Source: Chytriomyces cf. hyalinus JEL632 (Eukaryota; Chytridiomycota; Chytridiomycetes; Chytridiales; Chytriomycetaceae). Taken from it: 20,898 nt of DNA. How positions within the stretch are numbered: position 1 is the first letter of the stretch; each line of letters begins with the position of its first letter. Location of the stretch: contig JAIWWG010000190.1 in NCBI GenBank assembly GCA_025435555.1, positions 1 to 20,898 on the forward strand, given 5' to 3'. The translations under genes and the position numbers were made by a program. The notes under the pieces were generated by a model. The model searched no databases, was not told the origin of the DNA, and saw only the letters and a program-made list of their open reading frames with translations. This document shows positions 9,043 to 18,200 of this stretch, piece after piece.

Positions 9043-9124
9043 TTTATGACGGCATAAATAAGTATTTATGCGAAGTAAAATAAATCGGAATACGCGTCGA
9101 AGTAAAAATAACAAATAACAAGCA
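9043..9124. promoter_or_regulatory. 82-bp divergent promoter, KPW gene / proteasome beta1
   Basis: The start codons of the minus-strand KPW gene and the plus-strand proteasome gene are separated by only 82 bp of AT-rich sequence. Both promoters must share this space or extend into the coding regions. No clear element is visible beyond AT-rich runs. Confidence 0.6.
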
Positions 9125-9947
9125 ATGAAGCCTGGCGAAGTTGACTTGGGGGTAACAGAGAGCGATACTCGTACAGCAGGTTGAAGGCGCTAACTGCCCC
9201 AGCACACAGACAACCATCATGGCCGTCCAGTACGCGGACGGCGTCATTGTCGGCGCTGACTCTCGCACAACCACTGGATCCTACATCGGTGCGCTTTCAT
9301 CTCCCCGCAATGTACATCCATTCTCGCTGACTCTATCGCTATAAACATTAGCCAACAGAGTCACGGACAAACTCACTCCTGTCCATGACCGCATCTTCTG
9401 CTGCCGCTCAGGATCTGCCGCCGACACTCAAGCAGTCGCAGATATCGTCCAGTATTACCTGCAAATGTTTGCCATGACGGAGGGCGAGCCACCCTCCGTC
9501 CACACTGCAGCCTCGCTCTTTCAGGAACTCTGTTACCAGAACAAGGATGGCCTTTCTGCAGGAATTATTGTTGGAGGATGGGACAAGCATAACGGACCAT
9601 CTGTGTACTCGATTCCACTTGGAGGGTCGATTCATAAGCAACCTTTTGCTATTGGTGGATCGGGGTCAACGTACATTTACGGATACTGCGATGCTCACTA
9701 CAAGGATAACATGACCAAGGAGGAGGCGGTTGCATTCACGAAAAATGGTGAATTGGACGCGTTCTTTTGATACTTGCAAATTTGTCGCTGAACTGTTGTT
9801 TTGTTGCACGTAAAACCAGCCATTGCGCTGGCAATGTCACGTGATGGATCCTCTGGCGGTGTTATTCGATTGGCCGTCATCACGAAAGACAATGTCGAAC
9901 GTATCTTTACGCCTGGAGACAAGCTTCCCACTTTCTGGGAGGGCTGA
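9125..9947 (+). CDS. PRE3: 20S proteasome subunit beta type-1 (PRE3/PSMB6), catalytic
   Basis: Four exons, 9125-9151, 9210-9288, 9352-9747 and 9820-9947, encode 209 residues. Introns are 58, 63 and 72 nt (GTAACA...GCTAACTG...CACAG; GTGCGC...ATTAG; GTGAAT...ACCAG). Exon 1 encodes the nine-residue propeptide MKPGEVDLG. Exon 2 starts exactly at the catalytic threonine, [12 protein letters not shown]. In mature numbering Thr1, Asp17 (GADSRTTTG) and Lys33 (RVTDK) are all present. [20 protein letters not shown], the [11 protein letters not shown] stretch and [10 protein letters not shown] match beta1. Beta1 gives the caspase-like activity of the 20S core, is autoprocessed after Gly(-1) and acts in cytosol and nucleus. 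The short propeptide resembles yeast PRE3. AATAAA follows 21 bases after the stop. Confidence 0.96.
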
Positions 9948-9968
9948 TGCTTGTGTGAAATGCGTCTC

Positions 9969-9974
9969 AATAAA
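9969..9974 (+). terminator. Poly(A) signal AATAAA of proteasome beta1
   Basis: A perfect AATAAA lies 21 bases after the stop codon of the proteasome gene, within the 183-bp gap to the next plus-strand gene. Confidence 0.6.
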
Positions 9975-10130
9975 ATGTATGCCTTTGCGGGAGAGGATGT
10001 AACGATTGTCGAGGATAAATTTGCACTGCCCACCGTAGCTGCATCTGCCTTGTGATGCCGGAGTTCAAAGTATTGACTCAATCCAAGCCTGAAGGGCGAT
10101 GTAAATATTACTCACCGCAAGTCCCACGAA

Positions 10131-11626
10131 ATGAGCAACGACGCCGGAAAGCGCACATCAGAAACAATGCGGGCATCCATCGCAAAGATGGGCGGCAACA
10201 ACACAATTACTCTTCTGTTCTACGGAGTCATGCTAGCCGTGGATGGGTAGATTGACTCTTGCCATTTGTCGATATTTCCCACGCTAACATGTGCCCAGGT
10301 GCATTCGGTCTCTGTCCTTACCCATCGCACGAAAGCGATTCTCACAGACGGTTGCTGCCGTCGTTGCGCTCATGTTTGTTCTGTGGCTTCTCGCGCTCAT
10401 TGCGACTCTCCCGCTCCGCATTATTCGACATGTAAGACTGTTGTTGTTGTTGCTTCTATCATTCTCTCATTTGCATTGATGACTGTGCAGGTTGTGTGGG
10501 GTGCCGCATATGTAGGAACAGGCGACACGTATTCGTCAACGTCGTCTGTAGTGTACTTTGATCTTCTGATTGCATACATTCGATCTCTCTTCTTTGGCCT
10601 CTTTCTGGTGATGCCTGGTAAGTCATGTGAAGTTGTGTCTGCTCTTGAGTTTATCAATCCAGCATCACTGACGGAACACTTTGAAACACAGACGCTATCC
10701 TATACCTCGTACGCTATTACTTCCCAGGACCTATGGATAAACTATTCCATCATTCTCTCGAGTCGTTCACGTCCGAAATCAAGAACACGAAATTCCGTCT
10801 CGAAACCCAATCAGCGTCCTCGAAACTATCCCCTGAAACTTTGAACCAAAAGAACAGGGAACCCTCATTCAAATCCATTCTCTGCTTTCATCGGTAGATA
10901 CTGGGCCCGTTTCCGAATCCTTCTCCTCGTGCAATGCATCTCATTCGTGCCAATCATTGGGCGTGCCGCCTGGCCGACAGCCGACATTCATGTACACTGC
11001 CGAACGCTTTAACTGGCCCGTCGCTTTACTTCTCTGCATGACTTCCCTCACATCTCGACACATGCACAACTACATTCGCGGACCCCTTCCTCCGCACTGC
11101 CTTCCAAATCCGAGCCCTCGCGCGAGAACTCGTTGAACCATACCTCAGCAAAACCCGCATGACGTCTGCAGAAAAATCTGTATGGCTAACAAGGAACGAA
11201 ATTGTGATACTTGGGTTCACGGGTCCATTGTTTCTTGCACTGTGTGTTCCGATTTTGGGACCTGCCGTGTACTTTGCACTTGCGAACAGCGCGTCGGCGA
11301 GGCTTTGTTTGGAATTGTTTGATGAAGTGGATCTTGTTGAGAGAGAGGACAGTATTCCTGGGGTGCCTAGTCGTGGATTGTGTGAGCCGAGATTGGAGTT
11401 TATGTACGGTGCCGGATTTTTCAATGCGGGACTTGATGTTGCGGGCAAAGCGGATGTGCTGGTGCAGAAATTTGTCGTGTGGCTGTCTGTAAAGGCGGAA
11501 GATGTCTTAAAGAGGTTTGAAGCGGTTCAGTATGTCGACATGTGGATGCAAAAAGTGGCAGCCTTTTTGAGAAAGTTGGAAGGTCGCGAGTTGGAAGGAA
11601 GGGACTCTGGAGTAAAAAGAGAGTAA
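10131..11626 (+). pseudogene. Gene X copy 1: polytopic membrane protein (RRT8/LDS/EI24-like guess) with frameshifts
   Basis: Exons 10131-10246, 10299-10431 and 10491-10617, and a fourth from 10692, join in frame. Introns are 52, 59 and 74 nt (GTAGAT, GTAAGA and GTAAGT donors). The N-terminus MSNDAGKRTSETMRAS leads into a hydrophobic helix (VAAVVALMFVLWLLALIA), then IRSLFFGLFLVMP and YLVRYYFPGPMDKLF. Further hydrophobic segments include FRILLLVQCISFVPI and GFTGPLFLALCVPILGPAVY. The charged C-terminus ends at 11626. Exon 4 is broken: one extra base near 10877 gives a TAG at 10895, and two more single-base insertions (near 10985 and 11088) appear when compared with copy 2. The layout of paired hydrophobic segments with a GPLFL...VPILGP motif recalls the fungal RRT8/LDS (EI24/CysZ-like) membrane proteins, but this is a weak resemblance. 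Indels could be decay or sequence error. Confidence 0.5.
10438..10453 (+). repeat. TTG microsatellite in gene X intron 2
   Basis: A run of GTTGTTGTTGTTGCTT lies inside the 59-nt second intron of gene X copy 1. It is probably neutral. Confidence 0.6.
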
Positions 11627-11630
11627 GAAT
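10725..11630 (+). repeat. Direct repeat, copy 1 (gene X 3' portion)
   Basis: This segment matches 14297-15199 in the same orientation with few substitutions (by eye above 90 percent identity) and several one-base indels, many in short homopolymers. It starts inside gene X exon 4 at CAGGACC and ends just past the gene X stop. Confidence 0.9.
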
Positions 11631-11632
11631 CA

Positions 11633-12279
11633 TTGAGTGTCAGTGCATTCAGTGAAGTCGGATGAACTAAGTTTGGTACCATCGACTGCTGAAAGAACAT
11701 CATCAAGGAGAACGATAGAGCTATTAAAATAGACAAGTCGCGCCAAACTGGAAGTACACCACGTTCAATCTCAGTTCATTAAGTTCAATCAAAGCTCACC
11801 TGACGCTGCTGCTTCTGCCCACCACTGAGATTGATGCCACGCTAGCCAATCTCAGCCATATCTCCGCCAGCAAGCACTTCCAAGTCCCGTCCAAGAGCAC
11901 ACACATCTATAGCACGGGTCATATCTTTCCTGGTCAAACGGCAGTCCAAAGCAAAATATTGTCTCTCAAGCTCGCGTTCATGATCCACGCCGTCTGTGGC
12001 GCGTACCCAACAGACCCGTTGAGCACGACTCTCGCGTCCGCGTTGAGTGGCTTCAATTGCCCGACTGTCGCGTTCAGCAACGAGCTTTTGTCGGACCCAA
12101 CTGCGCCAACAATCGCAACTAGCGCGCCTTTGGGAACTCTGAGTTCAATGTTGTGCAGTGTGATGCGATCAAAGGGTTCGACTCCAGCAGTTCCTTGACG
12201 GTGACTCCTTCTTTAAATAGTAAACCCGCTCGACTCATTGTGCGCTCCTGAATCTTGAGCACACTCCCACACAAAGTCT
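11633..12279 (-). pseudogene. ABCC transporter NBD1 fragment, degenerate copy
   Basis: This fragment is homologous to 17816-18459 of the intact ABCC gene in the same orientation. It covers the end of NBD1: the Walker A region, the LSGGQ signature region, the following intron and the exon with the Walker B segment. It cannot work. The Walker A lysine is preceded by Asp instead of Gly (GAVGSDKSS against GAVGSGKSS in the intact gene). Single-base indels occur near 11803, 11918, 11955 and 12195, and both ends of the gene are missing. Its left end lies 2-3 bases past the end of the gene X repeat, and its right end is about 115 bp before the CRN-like gene. Confidence 0.9.
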
Positions 12280-12395
12280 TAATCCGCCCGAGCCGGCAAT
12301 GGCGGGTCCAACAGCTGCTTGAGTTTCCACGCGATCATTGAAGCCCACAAGTAAAGGTTTATGTTTACGAGTTGAGAATATTTTTTCTGCCCAAA

Positions 12396-13684
12396 ATGGA
12401 TGCGATAGACACTCAGCTCACGCAGGTGACCGAAGAGATCGATGCATTGAAGAAAGAGCGCACAGAAGCGAAGAAGGAGCTTGAGCGGGCGATCAAGGCG
12501 TACACGTCTGAGAGAGTAATGGCGTCCCTCCAATCGTTGCTCGATGCGGCCACCGCCGAGCTCAAGCGACTCGGAGAAAAAGAAGTGCAGCTGATGAGGC
12601 AAAAGGATCGGCTCACAGCAGCGACCGAATTGTCTTACTCGGCAGGTACAGCCGCTTTTTATTAGTCACCTCTTTGAACACATTTTAACGTCCACTCGCA
12701 GTGCCTCGTGAGAGGTTCTTAAAGAGCTTAAGTGAAGCAGGCATATCTACATCTAAACCAGCTGTGAACAAAATTGTCGATACTATCGCAAGGCGTTTTC
12801 CGAATCATATGCTGGCTGTCGCTGGCAGTCCTGACGCCTGCTACGAATTGTACAAAGAAGTTAAAGAGCTTCCTGCAACTTTTACGAGGGGCATTATTCA
12901 AGACAAACTGAATGTCAGCATCAACGGTCCAATGCCTGGTCAGAAATCAATTCTCACGGCTATAGACTTGGAGGCTGGAAAACGGTGCGTTTTCAAACTG
13001 CTATCGCCTCCTCAATTGGTGGCGTCTGCCCCACCGTCTGTATTGGCGGAATCTGTCTCTATGGAAGTGGAAGTATCCACAATAGTGTCAAAGGCCGAGA
13101 TACCACGCTTGGTCACTTCAGAGGTTGTTACTGTCAGCGTCAAGCATTCAGATGGGCTCTCTGTGTCTGCTCGTCCTTGGACTGCCCTGAAAATGCGTCA
13201 CTATCATTCTTCACTGACTCAAGTTCCTCAATTGTCAGAGCGTCTTATCCACCGGGAATTTGGACGAATTTATTCTGCATTGGTTTCGCTCCATGCCTTA
13301 AACCTGGTTCATATGGACGTCAAGTCTGACAATGTTTTTGTAGATGAAGATGTTTTCTGGAATCTTGGTGATTTTGGTTCTTGTCGTCGAACCAATTCAC
13401 CGAGTTGGACGTTTACTGAGGTTTTCAATCCGTATGCTATCGTTCAGTTCAAAACAAGTGTTATTCCAGCTATGGACATGGTGCTGCTTTGCGTCATGAT
13501 TGGTGTCGAGCTTGAAAAGGAAACTTGGAAGGTGCGTTTGTGCGGCAAAACACAGCGTGTCCAACATGAATTTATCAAGAAAAGCCTGTCAGAAATTCAG
13601 GAAGCAGCCTTTCGTGACGAAATTATGCGTGTTTACGAAGAGTCTTATGCCAAAGTTATCGACCATTTGAATGAATTTGTTTAA
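12396..13684 (+). CDS. Crinkler-like (CRN) protein: N-terminal coiled coil plus divergent protein kinase domain
   Basis: Two exons, 12396-12645 and 12702-13684, encode 410 residues; the 56-nt intron is GTACAG...CTCGCAG. Residues 1-80 form a charged heptad-like helix (MDAIDTQLTQVTEEIDALKK, then RLGEKEVQLMRQKDRL). Such coils head many Crinkler-type proteins of chytrids and Glomeromycota, in place of the oomycete LFLAK domain. A linker domain follows (PRERFLKSLSEAGIS...), then a kinase-like domain. K182 in CVFKLL is the likely ATP-site lysine. The catalytic loop is HMDVKSDN (287-294), with HMD in place of HRD, and LGDFG keeps the metal-binding Asp307. A glycine-rich loop is not obvious. CRN proteins are proposed effectors or conflict-system proteins acting in nuclei; this protein's targets are unknown. 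No signal peptide is visible. The gene lies between decayed duplicate fragments. Confidence 0.75.
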
Positions 13685-13877
13685 AAGTTGCCGGTGCTGC
13701 CCCATCTTTGTGTTGAATTTATTTTATAGTAAAACTGTATATTCAAACGCAATGTTAGTTTCTCGCCAAGTATACAGAAGATGGGGGGCCATCAGTCCAA
13801 CACTTTGAAATTGACCAACATATCATGTAGTTTTGAGCTGAACTCATCATGGGGTTTGACGCCAAACTTGACAAGCT

Positions 13878-13883
13878 TTTATT
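13878..13883 (-). terminator. Poly(A) signal AATAAA containing the stop of the HNH fragment
   Basis: The minus strand reads GAT CAA TAA AAG, so the stop codon TAA is embedded in AATAAA. Confidence 0.6.
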
Positions 13884-14296
13884 GATCGTCATACGTGCGA
13901 ACGATTTCCTTCTTGATGTTCGCCGTGATTTTTCTGCCGGTTTCGACACGCCTATGGTCAAATTCGAGCCAAAGGCAATGAGTCAACCCTGCAGGATTTA
14001 CATCGCCAACGTTGCGGTCTTCTAAACAAGCATATACAGCCCGAAATTTGGCGATATTGGTGTTGTGACTTGTCAAGTCAAGGTTCGAAATGTGATTCGC
14101 AAGAGAGCGCACGAACGCGGTCATTTTTTTCCGGTGCCTGGCCTTGAGTTCATCAAGGAGAGTGCAACCCAAGTGCAGTTCATGGACGTGATCCACGTCA
14201 CTTTTGTCAAGGTTGATCCGATTGCCCGTATACGAATCATGCCCACCAGTCTTTTGCAAGAGATACTCCAAAACTTCGTAACGCAGATTGTCCGGG
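13879..14296 (-). pseudogene. 5'-truncated CRN-type HNH nuclease domain fragment
   Basis: An open frame runs on the minus strand from about 14296 to the TAA at 13879 and has no ATG near its beginning. It reads PDNLRYEVLEYLLQK, then NRINLDKSDVDHVHELHL, then LANHISNLDLTSHNTNIAKF. The Asp-His-Val-x-Glu pattern after a short polar stretch, and the later Asn/Lys helix, resemble the HNH-like nuclease domain of CRN13-type Crinkler proteins. I rate that assignment as moderate. The frame stops being coherent exactly where the truncated gene X copy begins (about 14297), so the N-terminal part, coil included, has been lost by rearrangement. It converges on the CRN-like kinase gene, with 194 bp between the stops. 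Confidence 0.5.
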
Positions 14297-15138
14297 CAGG
14301 ACCCATGGACAAACTAGTTCCATCATTCGCTCGAGTCGTTCACGTCAGAAATCAAAAACACGAAATTCCGTCTCGAAACCCAATCAGCGTCCTTCGAAAC
14401 TATCCCCTGAAACTTTGAACCAAAAGAACAGGCAACCCTCATTCAAATCCCTCTCTGCTTTCATCGGTAGATACTGGGCCCGTTTCCGAATCCTTCTCCT
14501 CGTGCAATGCATCTCATTCGTGCCAATCATGGGGCGTGACGCTTGGCCTACAGCCACATTCATGTACACTGCCGAACGCTTCACCTGGCCCGTCGCTTTA
14601 CTTCTCTTCATGACTTCCCTCACATCTCGACACATGCACAACTACATTCGCGGACCGCTCCTCCGCACCGCCTTCCAAATCCGAGCTCTCGCGCGAGAAC
14701 TCGTTGAACCATGCCTCAGCAAAGCCGCATGACGTCTGCAGAAAAATCTGTATGGCTAACAAGGAACGAGATTGTGATGCTTGGGTTCACGGGTCCATTA
14801 TTTCTTGTACTGTGTGTTCCGATTTTGGGACCTGCCGTATACTTTGCACTTGCGAACAGCGCGTCGGCGAGGCTTTGTTTGGAATTGTTTGATGAAGTGG
14901 ATCTTGTTGAGGGAGAGGACAGTATTCCTGGGGTGCCTAGTCGTGGATTGTGTGAGCCGAGATTGGAGTTTATGTATGGTGCCGGATTTTTCAATGCGGG
15001 ACTTGATGTTGCGGGCAAAGCGGATGTGCTGATGCAGAAATTTGTCGTGTGGCTGTCTGTAAAGGCGGAAGATGTCTTAAAGAGGTTTGAAGCGGTTCAG
15101 TATGTCGACAGGTGGATGCAAAAAGTGGCAGCCTTTTG
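14297..15138 (+). pseudogene. Gene X copy 2: 5'-truncated and frameshifted membrane protein
   Basis: Only the part of gene X downstream of ...FPGPMDKL is present; exons 1-3 and the start of exon 4 are missing. Compared with copy 1 it has single-base insertions near 14277-14310 (CTAGTTCC) and 14393 (CCTTCG), a one-base loss near 14728 (AGCAAAGCCGC) and a T4 instead of T5 run near 15136, which gives an early TGA. The middle part (14415-14732) is in better shape than copy 1 and shows the intended frame: SAFIGRYWARF, hydrophobic helices, then RGPLLRTAFQIRALAREL. Neither copy in this window is intact, so between them they reveal the frame but no working gene. Confidence 0.8.
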
Positions 15139-15199
15139 AGAAAGTTGGAAGGTCGCGAGTTGGAGGGAAGGGACTCTGGAGTAAAAAGAAACTAAGAAT
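14297..15199 (+). repeat. Direct repeat, copy 2 (gene X 3' portion)
   Basis: This is the second copy of the segment at 10725-11630, in the same orientation, about 3.57 kb away. Its left edge is in mid-exon and abuts the HNH fragment. Its right edge is 61 bp from the stop of the intact ABCC gene. Confidence 0.9.
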
Positions 15200-15260
15200 A
15201 GGCGCGTCATACACCCATAAATGAACGGATTTCTTTCTTCCAAAACTTGATAAACTTTAT

Positions 15261-18200
15261 TTATTGAAGCTCCTTATGTGGTCGTGTCATAGTTAAATGT
15301 TCCTGTTTTTCTCTTTGACTTTCAGAGGCAAGTGCGCGCAAGGCTGTCGCATTCTGCTGTCCCGTTTCTTGTACCATCCCCGCAAACACACTCAAAGGAC
15401 GGCCGTCAAGGCCATCCTGCGCCAGCAACGCAGCCGGCGAGTCAAATTCGGCAATGTTTCCACCATCGAGAACAAGGATCCTGTCTGAATCAATGACCGT
15501 GTTCAAGCGATGCGCAATCTGCGAATTGAAGATAAAACATCAGGAAAAGATACACACTGGATCAAGTACGGAAAGTGAATACCGTAAAGATGGTCGCGTC
15601 GCGCATGGTTGTACGCAACGTGTTTTGGATCTGGTGGTCAGTTTCCAGGTCGACGTTCGCGGTGCATTCATCCAGAACTACCAGGCTCGACTTTCGAAGA
15701 ATTGCGCGTGCAAGACACAGAAGTTGCCGTTGTCCCACAGACATGTTGTCACCACCCGCCGCCACTATGAATAATGAGTAAAGGGTCATGAGTCGATATA
15801 AAGAGGTTTTGAGCAGAATTAGGAAAACAATACCAGCGCCGTCAAGTTGTCCGTCCATTTCAGCAACAGCACCCTTCAATCCACTCTCTTCCAATGCGCT
15901 CCAAATCGTGATATCGTCATGCTCATTGAATGGATCCATATTCGTGCGCACAGTGCCAGAAAACAAAATCGGGTCTTGAGGGATGATACTCAACCGCGAT
16001 CTCAAGTCCTTGAGCCCCAATGACTTTGTGGATATGCCGTCAATGACAACATCGCCCTCTTCAAAGTCAATCATGCGAAAGATGGAAAGCATGAGAGAAC
16101 TCTTTCCAGAGCCTGTGCGTCCGACAACTCCAATCTGCACCATAAGATTTTAGTTTTACCAGTGCATTTGGAAGGGATCGTAACTCACTTTTTCATGGCG
16201 CTTTGTTTTTAACGAAATCTTGTTCAGAACTAGCGGTAACCCGGCTTGGTATCGCATCGAGACATTGCGGAATTCAAGAACACCGTCGCTTGGCCACACG
16301 GACGGTGGTCGAGAGTCCTGGATAACGCCAGGTGCCTCTGTTTCAAGGCGGGTTGCGTAATAGTGCATTCGTTCGATGCTGACAAGCTGTACTTCAGCCT
16401 CAGTGTACTGCCGAATGCACATTTGGAGCAGTTGGGTTGTTTGCAACACGTACGACAAGGCGAGACCCATCAGTGCTGGCGAGATGGAAGACTAAAAATA
16501 ATGACATAAAGTAAGGCCAAGTAGACAGGATCGAAAACACGTCAACATACTCTCGATATAACAGCAAACAACGACGTTGTCAACACAAGCGAGTTTCCAA
16601 TGTACTCAAGACGCATTCCCAGCCATCTCGCCCCAATTTGCTGCAAATAGTACGGCTTGTTGTTTTGATCAATCAACATGTCCGTCTTGGCGATGAATCG
16701 AGCTTGTTCGCGGTACGCCCGGATTGTGTTGACTCCAGTCATGGACTCTGTAATATGAGAGTACAACGGCGACCGTGTGAGTGCGTCAAGTCGTTTCAAC
16801 TCTCGTGCTGTGCGGCGATACATGTCTTGCAGGAAGTAGTAGGCGGCCATGAGTGGGACCAGTGCGACCAAGAACCAGCCTGATGTGGAGTATGAGACAA
16901 GGCAGAAGGTGGAGAATGCCATTCCGAACGAGATGAAGAACATTCGGACAGCGTCTGGGAGCGTGTTATCGATCACTGCAGATAAAGTTCCAATAAGTCA
17001 GGAGCCCAAACAAGTAATAAAATCCAACACTACCATCTTGGTCCCTTGAAAACCGATTAAGCACACGTCCAAGCGGATTCGTGTCAAAGAACGAGGTCGG
17101 AGTGTGAATCACACGCTTAAGCGCGTCTTGATGCAACGTCTTTGCAGCAACGGTTCCTCCAATCGCCACCATCAACGAAAACACGATTATCAAAACAGAC
17201 TGCGACAGTCCAAGCCCAAAGTATGTCCACATGTATGCTGCGTTTGAAAAGTCGGGGATCGAGCGATTGCACCAATACACCAGCCACAAGTCCGTTGCTA
17301 TACGGCACAGCTGAGAGAGTGGAGAGAGTTAGTGGCTGGCTGTATAACCTACTTCCTGAAAGAACTGACCTGAGCTAGCACCAGCAATAGAAGAATCGAA
17401 AACACAACGCCCCATCCTCCCATTGCCACTGCAAAGGTGATGAAAACAGAGCTTTTCACTGCGCCCGTTTCTCGATCTTCCACCGTCATCAACTCTTTCG
17501 GTGCATTCGGCTTTTTCGCAAGGTCAATGTCGCCATTCTTCTCCTCAGTTGAAATATGCTTTTCCTCATCGCTATCTTCAGACTCCTCAGCAACACCGCC
17601 ATAACTTGTCATGAGTGCCGAAAACTCGCCCTTGGAGGCAATCAGTTCGGCGTAAGTGCCGCACTCGGAGATGCGGCCGTTCTTCATAGTCACAACAATA
17701 TCGCACTGTGGCACGAAATGAAGTTGGTGCGTGACAAGGAGACGCGTGCGGTTTTTCAGCTCGCCGCAAATGCATTCGTTGAATATGAATTTGCCAACGT
17801 GTGCTGCAAAGTGTAATTGAGTGTCAGCGCATCCAATGGAGGGGATTTAATAAGTTTGGTACCATCGACTGCTGAAAGAACATCATCAAGGAGAACAATG
17901 GAGCTGTTGAAGTACACAAGACGCGCCAAACTGGAAGAACACAATATTCAATCTCAGTTCATAAAGATCAATCAAAGCTCACCTGACGCGCTGCTTCTGC
18001 CCACCACTGAGATTGATGCCACGCTCGCCAATCTCAGCCATATCTCCACCAGCAAGCACTTCCAAGTCCCGCCTAAGTGCACACACATCAATAGCACGAT
18101 CATATCTTTCCTGGTCAAAGGGCAGTCCAAACAAAATATTGTCCCTCAGACTCGCGTTCATGATCCACGCCGTCTGTGGCGCGTACCCCACAGACCCGTT

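Noticed and set aside
12279-12602. A 107-codon minus-strand frame overlapping the CRN start
   Set aside because: It is a shadow of the coiled-coil exon on the plus strand, with no splice or family support.
12280-14296. A transposable element carrying the CRN genes
   Set aside because: I found no transposase or reverse transcriptase coding, and no terminal inverted or direct repeats at the edges of this interval.
15562-16143. ABCC NBD2 frame read continuously across 15765-15833
   Set aside because: The 69-nt insert has GTATTG and CATAG ends and interrupts the NBD2 region just before MSVGQ, where family members have no insertion, so it is an intron of length divisible by three.
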